A DNA stretch of 64,000 nt, taken from contig CAZGAU010000003.1 in assembly GCA_964523725.1 (NCBI GenBank), forward strand, positions 1 to 64,000, given 5' to 3'. The notes beneath the pieces are model-generated. The model had not been told where the DNA came from. It did not search any database and saw only the letters and a program-made list of their open reading frames with translations. Both the position numbers and the translations under genes were made by a program. This stretch comes from JADJNW01 sp964523725 (lineage in GTDB: Bacteria; Bacteroidota; Bacteroidia; Chitinophagales; Saprospiraceae). Of the stretch, positions 8,171 to 17,566 are shown piece by piece; position 1 is the first letter of the stretch; every line of letters starts with the position of its first letter.

Positions 8171-8411
8171 ACTGATGTTCAGAAGTAATTTTGGAAGTTT
8201 GTATTGCTATCTCTCCATGCAGCTGAAATTCTCCTGGCAATGATAATGACCAAACTCAAGCCTTCTCACTGACAAAAGTCATCCCCATAGTGTGACGAAC
8301 ATTACTGAATAAAATGGGTATTTCCGGCAATTTTGTACAGGAATTACAAGAGGTGTTTTGAATGTAAAAAACCTCAAACAATTCAATATTGCTCATTAAA
8401 AAAAATAAACT

Positions 8412-9068
8412 ATGGAAAATAATGTAGTTATGAATCCGATGCCGCGCATCGGCGACAAAGCCCCGGATTTTCAGGCAATTACCACCACCGGCCCGATGAA
8501 GTTCTCCGAATACAACAAAGGTAGCTGGGTGGTCATGTTTTCGCACCCCGCCGACTTTACACCGGTGTGTACCACTGAGATGTCGGGCTTTGCCCTTGAA
8601 AAAGACTGGTTTACCAAACACAATACCAAACTGCTCGGCTTGAGCATAGATAGTGTGCATGCCCACCTGGGCTGGGTGAACAACGTCCGGGAGAAAACCG
8701 GCGTGTACTTTGACTTTCCGATCATCGCCGACCTGGATATGAAGGTTGCCCAATTGTACGGAATGCTGCACCCGAGCGAAAGCACTACGGCTGCCGTGCG
8801 TGCGGTGTTCTTCATCGATCCAAAGGGGGAAATTCGGCTGATCATGTACTATCCGCTGAATATTGGTCGCAATATGGAGGAGATCAAGCGCGCATTGGTA
8901 GCCCTTCAAACTGCCGACGAGAAAAAGGTAGCGCTGCCGCTGAACTGGAAACCAGGAGAAAAAGCCATCGTGCCGCCGCCTAAAACGCTGGTAGAGATGA
9001 ACGAACGCCTGGCAAACAAAGAATACGAAGTGATAGATTTTTATCTCGCCAAAAAAGATTTGAATTAA
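8412..9068 (+). CDS. 1-Cys peroxiredoxin (Prx6-type)
   Basis: 218 residues. Peroxiredoxin core with HPADFTPVCTTE (peroxidatic Cys53, Thr50), catalytic Arg130 in AAVRAVFF, and the C-terminal extension ending in EVIDFYLAKK that marks the Prx6/AhpE-like 1-Cys branch. No other Cys is present, so an outside thiol must resolve the sulfenate. It reduces hydrogen peroxide and organic hydroperoxides in the cytoplasm. It sits alone between the palindrome-rich gap and a terminator. ATG at 8412 follows an A-run and gives the standard short N-terminus. Confidence 0.95.
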   Translation: MENNVVMNPMPRIGDKAPDFQAITTTGPMKFSEYNKGSWVVMFSHPADFTPVCTTEMSGFALEKDWFTKHNTKLLGLSIDSVHAHLGWVNNVREKTGVYFDFPIIADLDMKVAQLYGMLHPSESTTAAVRAVFFIDPKGEIRLIMYYPLNIGRNMEEIKRALVALQTADEKKVALPLNWKPGEKAIVPPPKTLVEMNERLANKEYEVIDFYLAKKDLN

Positions 9069-9083
9069 TCAGATTTGTGTCAG

Positions 9084-9116
9084 GAGAGGCGGTGCGTGAC
9101 TGCCTCTTCATTTTTT
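9084..9116 (+). terminator. Terminator after the peroxiredoxin gene
   Basis: GAGAGGCGGT (9084-9093) pairs with ACTGCCTCTT (9099-9108), allowing G-T wobbles, and is followed by a run of six T from 9111. Confidence 0.75.
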
Positions 9117-9117
9117 A

Positions 9118-9150
9118 TTTGTAATGTCCAAGGATAATATTATATATTTG
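9118..9150 (+). promoter_or_regulatory. Promoter of the metal-efflux locus
   Basis: TATATTTG (9143-9150) is a perfect TAnnTTTG -7 box and TTTG (9118-9121) is a -33 element, 21 bases apart. The ATG at 9156 begins only five bases after the box, so the transcript would be leaderless or nearly so. Confidence 0.6.
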
Positions 9151-9155
9151 TCTTG

Positions 9156-9548
9156 ATGAAAGCAATAACATTAATATTGGCGGTTTACATGTTTCTGGGA
9201 AGCCTCTTTCCCCAGTCCGACTTTAGCCAGTTGCCAAAAGTGGTCTTTGCTTTCAAACATTTCCAACAACACGTCCAGGAAGAAGCCGAAGCCGGCCGAA
9301 GCGTTTCCTTCTGGAAATTTGCCGAATTACATTTCTTCCAGCCCAACGAACACGGGCAGGGCCATCAGCAGGAGCACAGTCAGTTGCCGCTGCACTCGGT
9401 AGGACAGGCCTTTTCTGCAGTTGAGCTTCACCAGTTTGCTTTGCCCTTATTTGTTTTTGTACAAAACAGTTCCACCATTCTTCAAGCCGATCAAACGCTT
9501 GATCTGGCGGGATTCTCCTTAGGTATTTTTCGCCCACCGGTATGTTAG
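9156..9548 (+). CDS. Small His-rich exported protein of the metal-efflux locus
   Basis: 130 residues, with a hydrophobic N-terminus (ITLILAVYMFLGSLFP) that is a signal peptide or anchor. His/Gln-rich stretches NEHGQGHQQEHSQLPLH and FKHFQQHVQEE are plausible metal ligands. Short proteins of this look are common just before cusA in Bacteroidota; no biochemical role is established as far as I know. It is followed 77 bases later by the RND pump, so a periplasmic metal-binding role in copper, cobalt or zinc export is inferred. The start at 9156 is the first ATG after the promoter box. Confidence 0.7.
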   Translation: MKAITLILAVYMFLGSLFPQSDFSQLPKVVFAFKHFQQHVQEEAEAGRSVSFWKFAELHFFQPNEHGQGHQQEHSQLPLHSVGQAFSAVELHQFALPLFVFVQNSSTILQADQTLDLAGFSLGIFRPPVC

Positions 9549-9625
9549 CATTGGAAACGAAAATTAAATGTAGTTTCCGATTTCCGATTTCCAAATTTTT
9601 GCTAACTCAGAACACCATCATTTAA

Positions 9626-12600
9626 ATGATAAAGAATATCATCGAGTTTTCCGTAAGGAATAAACTCATCATTGCTATATTGGTCATCGGGCTGATTGGC
9701 GGCGGCATTGCGGCATTGCAAAATCTCCCGATCGACGCGGTACCCGACATCACCAACAACCAGGTGCAAGTGGTCACTGTGACGCCTTCGCTGGCCCCGC
9801 AGGAAGTAGAACAATTTATTACCTACCCGGTGGAGGTGGCCATGGCCAACATTCCCAACGTGATTGAAATCCGCTCAATTTCTCGCTTTGGTTTGTCGGT
9901 CGTTACCATTGTTTTTGAAGATCATGTGTCCGTGCTGCACGCCCGGCAGTTTGTAAAAGAGCAAATCGATCTGGCTGCGGGAGAAATTCCGCCGGGACTG
10001 GGCACGCCTGAGTTAATGCCGATCACTACCGGTTTGGGTGAAATCTACCAGTACGTTCTGGAAATTAAGCCAGGCTATGAAGATCGCTACAACGCCATGG
10101 ATCTGCGCACCATCCAGGATTGGATCGTCAAGCGCCAGCTCGCGGGCACGCCCGGCATCATTGAAGTGAGCAGCTTTGGGGGCTATTTAAAGCAATACGA
10201 GGTCGCGCTTGATCCGATTCTGCTGCAAAGCTATGACGTCTCCATCCCGGAAGTCTTTACCGCGCTGGAACGCAACAACCAAAATACCGGGGGCAGTTAC
10301 ATTGAAAAAACACCCAATGCTTTTTACATTCGTACCGAAGGCATTGTAAAAAGTAGTCAGGATATTGAAAATATTGTAGTTGCCAACCGGCGCGGTATTC
10401 CAGTACTGGTCAAGAACGTCGGCACAGTACAGTTCGGCGCCCCCAAGCGTTTTGGCGCCATGACGATGGACGGTAAAGGCGAGGTGGTAGGAGGCATCAC
10501 GCTGATGCTCAAAGGCGCCAATTCTTCCGAAGCGATTGCCAATGTGCAGGAGCGTATTGAAAAAATTCAGTCCTCACTACCTGAAGGCATTACGCTTTAT
10601 CCTTACCTCGACCGCTCGGTGCTAGTGGGTAAAACCATCAAAACCGTAGAGAAAAACTTGCTCGAAGGCGGTATAATCGTGGTTTTGGTGCTGGTACTGC
10701 TGCTCGGCGATTTGCGCTCAGGATTGGTGGTGGCTTCGGTCATCCCGCTGGCGATGCTCTTCGCCCTGATCCTGATGAACGTTTTCGGAGTAAGCGCGAA
10801 CCTCATGTCACTCGGCGCCATTGACTTCGGGATCGTAGTGGATGGTGCGGTAATCGTGGTAGAGGGTGTTTTGCATACGGTATTTACCTATTACGTTGGC
10901 AAGCAGCTCACCCAGAGCGAGATGGACAGCGTTGTTGCCGACGCTTCCGCCAAGCTGTTTCGGGCCGCGGTGTTTGGGGTGTTTATTATCCTTATTGTAT
11001 TTATCCCGATCATGACGCTGACCGGCACCGAGGGTAAAATGTTCCGACCCATGGCTATGACTTTCAGTTTTGCTGTGCTTGGGGCGCTGCTACTTTCCTT
11101 GACTTATGTGCCCATGATGACAGCTTTGGTCTTACCCAAGAAAATTAGTTCGCATCAATCCTTTGCGGATAAAATTGTTGGCTTCCTGCGGCGGATGTAT
11201 CGTCCTGTAATCCATCTTGCGTTGCGGCTACCTTATTTGATTATTGGTTTAGCAACAGCTTTTCTCCTGGCAGCCTTTTTAATTTTCCGGTCGCTAGGCG
11301 CGGAATTCATCCCCACGTTGGAAGAAGGCGATCTGGCGATGCAAATGGCCATTCAACCCGGGAGTTCGCTGACCGAAAGTATAAATACCTCCACCAAAGC
11401 GGAGCGGATTCTGCTGAAAAACTTCCCAGAAGTGAAGCACGTGGTTTCCAAGATCGGCACCGCCGAAGTGCCCACCGACCCGATGGCGATTGAAGACGCC
11501 GACATCATGATTATTCTGAAGGAAAAAGAAGAATGGGTGAGTGCGGAAACAAGGGAAGAACTCGTGACCAAAATGAAGGAAAAGCTGGACGTGATTGCCG
11601 GTGCATCATTTGAATTTACCCAGCCGATTCAGCTCCGTTTCAACGAATTGATGACAGGCGCTAAGGCCGACCTGGCTGTGAAAATTTTCGGCGAGAATGT
11701 AGAAGAATTAAAACACCTGGCCGATCAGGCAGCCGCTATTATCCATGGCATCCCCGGCGCTGCCGACGTGAAGGTGGAACAAACCGAAGGTTTGCCGCAA
11801 CTCATGGTGGATTACAATCGCCAAAAAATCGCCGAATATGGCTTGAATATTGAGGAACTCAACACGCTGGTACGCGCGGCTTACGCGGGCGAGACCGCTG
11901 GAGTTGTATTTGAAAATGAACGCAAATTCGATCTGGTGGTGCGCTTGAACGAAGCGGCGCGCAATGAACTTGATCTTAGCCGTTTGTTCGTACACCTCGA
12001 CAATGGCACTACAATTCCCCTAAGCGAAGTAGCGACCGCCAACTATACCGAAGGTCCGATGCAGATTTCAAGAGAAAGTACCCGCCGCCGCATCACGATT
12101 GGCGTCAACGTCAGAAACCGCGATATCGCCAGCCTGGTGGAGGATGTAGAGGCTGCTTTGACGGCCAGGCTAAAATTACCACCGGGCTACAGCATCCAAT
12201 ACGGCGGACAATTCGAAAACCTGCAAAAAGCTCAGGCACGACTGGCAATTGCGGTACCTGTGGCATTGCTGATGATTTTTGTATTGCTGTATTTTACATT
12301 TGGCAAACTCAAATACGCTGTGATGATCTTTACTGCAGTGCCGATGTCGGCAATTGGCGGCGTGCTCTCGCTCTGGATTCGCGGGATGCCGTTCAGTATC
12401 TCGGCGGGCGTCGGTTTTATCGCGTTGTTTGGCGTAGCTGTGCTCAACGGGATTGTACTCATCAGCCATTTCAATCGCATGCGCTACGAAGAAGGACGAA
12501 CCGATATCCGGGAGATCGTGGTGGAAGGCAGTCTCGTGCGGATGCGCCCCGTGATTATGACCGCGACCGTGGCGGCGCTTGGCTTCCTGCCCATGGCACT

Positions 12601-13921
12601 TTCCACTTCCAACGGCGCCGAAGTGCAGAAACCCCTGGCTACGGTGGTGATTGGCGGTTTGATCACTGCTACGCTGCTGACGCTGATCTTGCTGCCGGTG
12701 TTATATTATCTGGTAAACCGCAAACTGAGTCGCCCGGAAATTCCAACCGAAGCAGTGGCTACCGTCATTTTGTTGTTCCTGGGTGTCAGTGGTTTTGCTC
12801 AGCAACCCCTGCCCGTTGATTCGGCAGTGAGCAATGCTTTGCGCGAACATCCGGCTTTGAAAAATGCGGCTTTGCAGATTCAATCGGCACAGTTGGGGAT
12901 TGATGGCGCCCGTCAGATTCCGAAGACGAATTTTAACCTGACCGTTGGGCAACTGGATGGCCGGTTGGTGGATTATAATCTGAATGCCTCCCAAAGCCTG
13001 GGTAATATCGCCGCTGACCGTCAGCAACGCGAAGTTGCCCGCGCCAACGTAGCCCTGAACGAAAGCGAACGTACGCTACTGACCAGAGAAATTACTTATC
13101 AAATTCGGCAAAATTGGTACCTCTGGATTTATAAAACCGAACAGTTGCAGCTGTTACAACAACAACTCGAATTGTATCAAACGGTATCGAGGCAGGCGGA
13201 TTTGCAATATTCGGTCGGCGAGATCAATCGTCTGGATAAAACCCTGGTTGACAATCAATTACTGGTAGCAAACAAAGCTTTGACCAGCGCCCGGATCGAA
13301 ACGCAGCAAGCCTACACCCGGCTTCAGCAGTCTGCCTATCTGACCGAAAGCTATGTGCCGCCGGCGGAAGCGTTTGGTGAAATCCCCATGCCTCTGGCGC
13401 AGGAGGTGAATATGGCACTGGTGACTCCCTGGCAACGGCAAATTAATGTGACTCAGGCGGAAACGATATTGCAGGAAAAACAACTTAGTCCGGAGTGGTC
13501 ATTTGGCTATTTCTTGCTAAGCCTGCGTCCGGAATTTCCATTGCATGGTGTGACGGCCGGCGTTTCTCTACCCATTTTCAATAAGCCCCAACGCGCACGC
13601 ATCGAGCAGGCGCAATTGCAGCAAGTCATTGCTAATAATCATCTCGAACTTGTAACTTATAATTTGCAACGGCAGGTAGAATTGGCAAGGCAACAGGTCA
13701 CGCTGCTGCGGCAGCAACTCGATACCAATGGCGCGGAGCTTCGCCGCCAGGCACAGGCTTTGCGTGAGTTGGCGAATGTGCAATTGGATAGCGGAGAAAT
13801 CGATTACTTTCGTTATGTGCAGAGTCTGGAAGCGGCTTTGCGTAATGAACTGGACTATCTGGATCTGGTGAATCGCTATAATCAGGCGGTGTTGGAATTA
13901 CAGTTTTTAACGGTGGAGTAG
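9626..13921 (+). CDS. cusA: CusA/CzcA heavy-metal RND efflux pump fused to a TolC-like outer-membrane domain
   Basis: 1431 residues. Residues 1 to about 1035 are a full heavy-metal RND pump with twelve membrane helices and two periplasmic loops. The helix-4 proton-relay motif DFGIVVDGA (Asp400, Asp406) marks the HME branch (Cu/Ag or Co/Zn/Cd). Residues from about 1062 to the end resemble a TolC/CusC outer-membrane factor with long heptad helices (QLELYQTVSRQADLQYSVGE and similar). Between them residues 1046-1058 (TVILLFLGVSGFA) look like the signal peptide of a once free outer-membrane protein, now internal. This fusion is seen in other Bacteroidota. It works with the adaptor encoded 39 bases downstream to expel metal across the envelope. 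Confidence 0.93.
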   Translation: MIKNIIEFSVRNKLIIAILVIGLIGGGIAALQNLPIDAVPDITNNQVQVVTVTPSLAPQEVEQFITYPVEVAMANIPNVIEIRSISRFGLSVVTIVFEDHVSVLHARQFVKEQIDLAAGEIPPGLGTPELMPITTGLGEIYQYVLEIKPGYEDRYNAMDLRTIQDWIVKRQLAGTPGIIEVSSFGGYLKQYEVALDPILLQSYDVSIPEVFTALERNNQNTGGSYIEKTPNAFYIRTEGIVKSSQDIENIVVANRRGIPVLVKNVGTVQFGAPKRFGAMTMDGKGEVVGGITLMLKGANSSEAIANVQERIEKIQSSLPEGITLYPYLDRSVLVGKTIKTVEKNLLEGGIIVVLVLVLLLGDLRSGLVVASVIPLAMLFALILMNVFGVSANLMSLGAIDFGIVVDGAVIVVEGVLHTVFTYYVGKQLTQSEMDSVVADASAKLFRAAVFGVFIILIVFIPIMTLTGTEGKMFRPMAMTFSFAVLGALLLSLTYVPMMTALVLPKKISSHQSFADKIVGFLRRMYRPVIHLALRLPYLIIGLATAFLLAAFLIFRSLGAEFIPTLEEGDLAMQMAIQPGSSLTESINTSTKAERILLKNFPEVKHVVSKIGTAEVPTDPMAIEDADIMIILKEKEEWVSAETREELVTKMKEKLDVIAGASFEFTQPIQLRFNELMTGAKADLAVKIFGENVEELKHLADQAAAIIHGIPGAADVKVEQTEGLPQLMVDYNRQKIAEYGLNIEELNTLVRAAYAGETAGVVFENERKFDLVVRLNEAARNELDLSRLFVHLDNGTTIPLSEVATANYTEGPMQISRESTRRRITIGVNVRNRDIASLVEDVEAALTARLKLPPGYSIQYGGQFENLQKAQARLAIAVPVALLMIFVLLYFTFGKLKYAVMIFTAVPMSAIGGVLSLWIRGMPFSISAGVGFIALFGVAVLNGIVLISHFNRMRYEEGRTDIREIVVEGSLVRMRPVIMTATVAALGFLPMALSTSNGAEVQKPLATVVIGGLITATLLTLILLPVLYYLVNRKLSRPEIPTEAVATVILLFLGVSGFAQQPLPVDSAVSNALREHPALKNAALQIQSAQLGIDGARQIPKTNFNLTVGQLDGRLVDYNLNASQSLGNIAADRQQREVARANVALNESERTLLTREITYQIRQNWYLWIYKTEQLQLLQQQLELYQTVSRQADLQYSVGEINRLDKTLVDNQLLVANKALTSARIETQQAYTRLQQSAYLTESYVPPAEAFGEIPMPLAQEVNMALVTPWQRQINVTQAETILQEKQLSPEWSFGYFLLSLRPEFPLHGVTAGVSLPIFNKPQRARIEQAQLQQVIANNHLELVTYNLQRQVELARQQVTLLRQQLDTNGAELRRQAQALRELANVQLDSGEIDYFRYVQSLEAALRNELDYLDLVNRYNQAVLELQFLTVE

Positions 13922-13960
13922 AGGGACGGTATTATTTTATAAAGTTAAAAAAAATACATT

Positions 13961-15094
13961 ATGCAAAACATCATAAAAATTGGCATTATTACATTTTTGA
14001 TCATGATTGTCTTTGGTTGTGGTAAAAAAGAGGATCCGGTGGCAAGCGAAGAGACGCAATCGACTTCACAACTGGTCAATCTTTCAAGCGAACAGATGGA
14101 ATTGGCGGGCATTGAGCTGGGCAAGCCCGAGAAACGGATGATCGAGGATTATGTGGAATGCACGGGGATGATCGAGGTGCCGCCGTACAGTTTGTATTCG
14201 GTGTTTGCGCCCACGGCGGGTTTTATTCAGTCTGCTAAATGGTTGCCGGGCGATTTTATAAAAAAAGGCGCATTGCTTACATCTATTACACATCCTGATC
14301 TGGTGAAATTACAACGCGAGTTTCTGGAAGTGCAAAGCCAGCTGGAATTTTTGCAGAATGACCTGAAGCGCAAGGAAACGCTATCCGAATCGGACGCCGC
14401 GTCGCAAAAGGCTTTGGAGCAGGCCCGTGCCGATTTACGTTTGCAGGAGGCGCGCTACAAGGGGTTAAAGGCAGAGTTGGAGTTGCTGGGAATTTCCGTG
14501 AAAATGCTGGAAAGTAAAGGCGAAGTGCAATCCGCGATCAATTTATATGCACCGGTAAATGGTTTTATTACAAAAGTAAATATTAATAATGGAAAGTTAA
14601 TATCCCCCAATGATCTCTTATTTGAGATTGTGGATAAAAGTCATACTCATCTGGAGTTGCAGGTTTTTGCCAAAGATGTAGGGCAAATTAAAGAAGGGCA
14701 GCGCATTCAGTGCCAAATGCCGGGGAGCGACCGCGTTTATACCGCCGATGTGCATCTGGTGGGTAAAATGATTGATCCGGAGACCAAAACGACTATGGTA
14801 CATGGGCATTTTGATAAAGAACCGGTGGACCTGATTCCTGGCACCTACGTGCAGGCGCGCATTCTCACCCGGGCGAAGGAAGTGATGGCGGTGCCCACAA
14901 GTGCAGTGATTAAGGAAGGCGCCAATAGTTACATTTTTGTAAAGAAAGTAAATGGTTTTGAAAAAGTGGCAGTCATTACGGGCACATCAAATGGCGAGTT
15001 TGTCGAAATTGAACAATTTCAATTAAATGAAAATGAGCAACTTGCGTTAAAGGGCGCTTATTACATCAACGGGAGCATGGGAGAGTCTGAATAG
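13961..15094 (+). CDS. cusB: Periplasmic adaptor (CusB/CzcB-type membrane fusion) lipoprotein
   Basis: 377 residues. N-terminal lipoprotein signal with lipobox VFGC, a barrel/lipoyl-like region (YSVFAPTAGFIQSAKWLPGD), a coiled-coil hairpin at about 115-180 (FLEVQSQLEFLQNDLKRKET), then the second lipoyl half (INLYAPVNGFITKVNINNG) and a beta-barrel with membrane-proximal domain. This is the standard adaptor that bridges the RND pump and outer-membrane factor. It is read with the CusA-TolC fusion and the small His-rich protein, so the whole locus is a self-contained tripartite exporter. Confidence 0.92.
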   Translation: MQNIIKIGIITFLIMIVFGCGKKEDPVASEETQSTSQLVNLSSEQMELAGIELGKPEKRMIEDYVECTGMIEVPPYSLYSVFAPTAGFIQSAKWLPGDFIKKGALLTSITHPDLVKLQREFLEVQSQLEFLQNDLKRKETLSESDAASQKALEQARADLRLQEARYKGLKAELELLGISVKMLESKGEVQSAINLYAPVNGFITKVNINNGKLISPNDLLFEIVDKSHTHLELQVFAKDVGQIKEGQRIQCQMPGSDRVYTADVHLVGKMIDPETKTTMVHGHFDKEPVDLIPGTYVQARILTRAKEVMAVPTSAVIKEGANSYIFVKKVNGFEKVAVITGTSNGEFVEIEQFQLNENEQLALKGAYYINGSMGESE

Positions 15095-15145
15095 CAATAC
15101 CGGAATATGATGTGATTTATAATAAACAAACAAAAAACATTAATC

Positions 15146-15676
15146 ATGAAAAAGAGTATAAGAATAATATTAATTGGCTTGCTGGTCGTATTGGTTGCGA
15201 TGCAATTTATTCGCCCCGATTTTGAAAATCCGCCGGTTGATCCGCAGCAGGATTTTCTGACCATTGCTCAGCCTTCAGCTGAAATTGCCGCCCTTGTAAA
15301 AGATGCTTGCTACGATTGTCATTCATATGAAACAACATATCCTTGGTATGCAAATGTGGCGCCTGCGTCGTGGATTTTACAAAACCATATTCTGGAAGGT
15401 CGGGAACATCTGAATTTTTCGAAATGGGGAACACCGGACGCCTTCCCGGAAGAGCCCGGCGAAGCATATGAAGAGATTGTGGAGGTTATTCAGGAAGGTG
15501 AAATGCCACTTTGGGATTACAAATTAATGCATCCCAAAGCGCGACTTACAGAAACCCAGAAAAATCAATTAGTTGATTGGTTTAAAGGGCAAAATACGGG
15601 TGCAAATATAACTTCTGATCATCAGTCCTTGCAACCTGCAGGGGGCGAGGAGAACGAGAACGAAGAAGAACATTAA
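15146..15676 (+). CDS. Haem-binding domain protein (Haem_bd) with single c-type haem motif
   Basis: 176 residues. One N-terminal membrane anchor or signal (IILIGLLVVLVAMQF), then the Haem_bd core: ACYDCHS with CxxCH at residues 55-59, followed by YPWYANVAPASWILQNHI and GREHLNFSKWG, all diagnostic for this family. The C-terminus is acidic (EENENEEEH). It should be a periplasmic or anchored mono-haem cytochrome, possibly an electron carrier. It follows the cusB gene by 51 bases; co-transcription with the efflux locus is likely but its role there is unknown. Confidence 0.88.
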   Translation: MKKSIRIILIGLLVVLVAMQFIRPDFENPPVDPQQDFLTIAQPSAEIAALVKDACYDCHSYETTYPWYANVAPASWILQNHILEGREHLNFSKWGTPDAFPEEPGEAYEEIVEVIQEGEMPLWDYKLMHPKARLTETQKNQLVDWFKGQNTGANITSDHQSLQPAGGEENENEEEH

Positions 15677-15710
15677 TGAATTGATAAAAGGGGCTGGTCT
15701 TCCCGTGGTT

Positions 15711-16490
15711 TTACTTGGTAATATCAGCTCCTTTTTCTAAGGCCGCATTACGCAAACGTTGCAGGAATGGCGAAGCGAAGACAAAATCGTCCATCGTTTC
15801 GTTATCGCTATGCAAGACCTCACTGTTACTGCCGCGCCAGGCGATTTCACCTTTATAAAGGAGAATTATATTATCACCGATTTCCATCACCGAGTTCATA
15901 TCATGCGTATTAATCACAGTTGTAATATTATTCTCGATGGTAATATTTCTGATCAGTTCGTCAATCAATAAAGCAGTTTTGGGGTCGAGGCCGGAGTTGG
16001 GTTCATCGCAGAATAAGTATCTGGGTTCCAGTACGATAGCTCGGGCGATGCCCACGCGTTTTTGCTGGCCGCCACTGATTTCGGAGGGAAAACTTTTGTT
16101 TTTGCCGGTTAGCTCCACGCGTTCCAGACAGAAATTGACTCGATTCAGCTTTTCTTTGGAGGTCATAGTGGTAAACATGTCCAGCGGGAAACGGATATTT
16201 TCTTCCACTGTCATAGAGTCGAATAATGCCGAACCCTGAAACAGCATCCCGACCTTCATGCGCAGCGCGCGTTTCTGCTTTTTATCCAGGCTGAAAAACT
16301 CCACGTCATCGTACCACACCTTGCCGCTGGTAGGCGTGAGCAGCCCTATGAGGATTTTGAGCAACACCGTTTTACCCGCGCCGCTTCGTCCGATGATGAG
16401 GTTGGTTTTACCTTTGTAAAACTCGGAAGTAATGCCTTTCAGCACCTCGTTTCCATCAAAGGACTTGAAAATATTTTCTACCTTTATCAT
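15711..16490 (-). CDS. mlaF: MlaF-like ABC transporter ATP-binding protein
   Basis: 259 residues with Walker A GRSGAGKT, signature ISGGQQKRVGIARA, Walker B LFCDEPNSGLDP and the H-loop region NTHDMNSV. Sequence style (MIKVENIFKSF, GMLFQGSALFDSMTV) is that of the MlaF/Ttg2A ATPases that move phospholipids between membranes. It lies 51 bases downstream of the mlaE-like permease on the same strand, so the two form an operon. The substrate-binding MlaD partner is not in the window. Confidence 0.9.
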   Translation of the reverse strand: MIKVENIFKSFDGNEVLKGITSEFYKGKTNLIIGRSGAGKTVLLKILIGLLTPTSGKVWYDDVEFFSLDKKQKRALRMKVGMLFQGSALFDSMTVEENIRFPLDMFTTMTSKEKLNRVNFCLERVELTGKNKSFPSEISGGQQKRVGIARAIVLEPRYLFCDEPNSGLDPKTALLIDELIRNITIENNITTVINTHDMNSVMEIGDNIILLYKGEIAWRGSNSEVLHSDNETMDDFVFASPFLQRLRNAALEKGADITK

Positions 16491-16541
16491 GGTTTAATAT
16501 TCAATATTCACTTTTTGAAATATCCCTTTAACCTCAGCCAA

Positions 16542-17285
16542 TCAAGTCAGCAGTAATGCGATCAGATAATCCGCCAGCAGGATGAGAATATCGCTAAAAA
16601 CGACCGCATTGGTACTCGCCTGACCCAGCTCGATGCTTCCGCCTTTTACATAATAACCCTGATAACAGGAAACGCTGGTCAGGATAAAGGCAAATACCAC
16701 CGCTTTTACAAACATCATTCGCACATTGTACGGTTGAAAGAACGACCGCACGCCCTGGATATACTCAGCGTCGCTCATCAAACCACCCGGCACGGAAGCC
16801 AGGTAACCACCCATGATGCTGATAAAAGCGCCGAGCGCTACCAATAAGGGAATGACGATGATCGCCGCCAGAATCTTGGGTCTGATCAGATACGCCGTGG
16901 TATTTACCCCCATGATTTCCATGGCGTCGATGTGTTCTTTCTGGCGCATACCGCCGATCTCGGAAGCCATATTGGAACCGACTTTTCCCGCCAGTACCAG
17001 ACAGGTGATGGTCGGAGCCAGCTCAATGATCGTACTGTCCCGCACGATATAACCGATGTAATAACGCGGTACCAGGGTACCATCCAACTGATAGGCAAAC
17101 TGCACCGCCGTCACCGCCCCGATAAAGATCGAGATCAGCCCCACAATTATCAACGAGCCGACGCCAATGTCGTTCATCTGACGCATCGTTTCCTTATAGT
17201 ACATCCGCCAGTTTTCCGGGCGGGTCAGGGCGCCGCCGAGCATCATCACATAGCGGCCAACGTGGTATAAGATATTCAGGTTCAT
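16542..17285 (-). CDS. mlaE: MlaE-like ABC transporter permease
   Basis: 247 residues, five to six membrane helices, with the MlaE-type core: SIFIGAVTAVQFAYQL, APTITCLVLAGKVGSNMASE, GMRQKEHIDAMEIMGVN (the conserved cytoplasmic coupling helix) and the terminal VFSDILILLADYLIALLL. Permease of an Mla-type lipid transporter of the inner membrane, partner of the downstream ATPase. ATG at 17285 gives the usual N-terminus. A possible minus-strand -7 box (TATTTTTG, complement of 17386-17393) lies about 100 bases upstream. Confidence 0.9.
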   Translation of the reverse strand: MNLNILYHVGRYVMMLGGALTRPENWRMYYKETMRQMNDIGVGSLIIVGLISIFIGAVTAVQFAYQLDGTLVPRYYIGYIVRDSTIIELAPTITCLVLAGKVGSNMASEIGGMRQKEHIDAMEIMGVNTTAYLIRPKILAAIIVIPLLVALGAFISIMGGYLASVPGGLMSDAEYIQGVRSFFQPYNVRMMFVKAVVFAFILTSVSCYQGYYVKGGSIELGQASTNAVVFSDILILLADYLIALLLT

Positions 17286-17566
17286 GTAATTCTTTTTACA
17301 ACTGTGCAGCTGTTTTTCCCAAGGGAATGGCTTTACTCTAGCCGCTGAAATATGCTGTTACACAGGTACAACTCATTTCAAGCCGCAAAAATAGCGCAAA
17401 TTTTGCAGAATTCGCTATCTTCCGTTTTCAATCAAAGCTTTTTACGCAACAACCATGCCTCAAAACAAGTTGAACTTTTAGTTTTTTTTCTTCACATCAC
17501 ACACTTTATTTCGCAACGCACACTACCTTTCAACTTATAAACGCATCAACCATTCAACCCAAAAAA
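17286..17566. other. Divergent intergenic region between mlaE-like and SDR genes
   Basis: 280 bases with no supportable gene. It must hold promoters for both directions; the only box I can point to is the minus-strand TATTTTTG at 17393-17386. The remainder is AT-rich and featureless to reading by eye. Confidence 0.4.

Noticed and set aside
8256..8909. 217-codon minus-strand frame opposite the peroxiredoxin
   Set aside because: Shadow of a well-conserved enzyme gene; its start region reaches into the palindrome field only by chance.
17352..17540. Small plus-strand frame between the mlaE-like and SDR genes
   Set aside because: Low-complexity translation with no motif or start context; the region is better read as a divergent promoter region.
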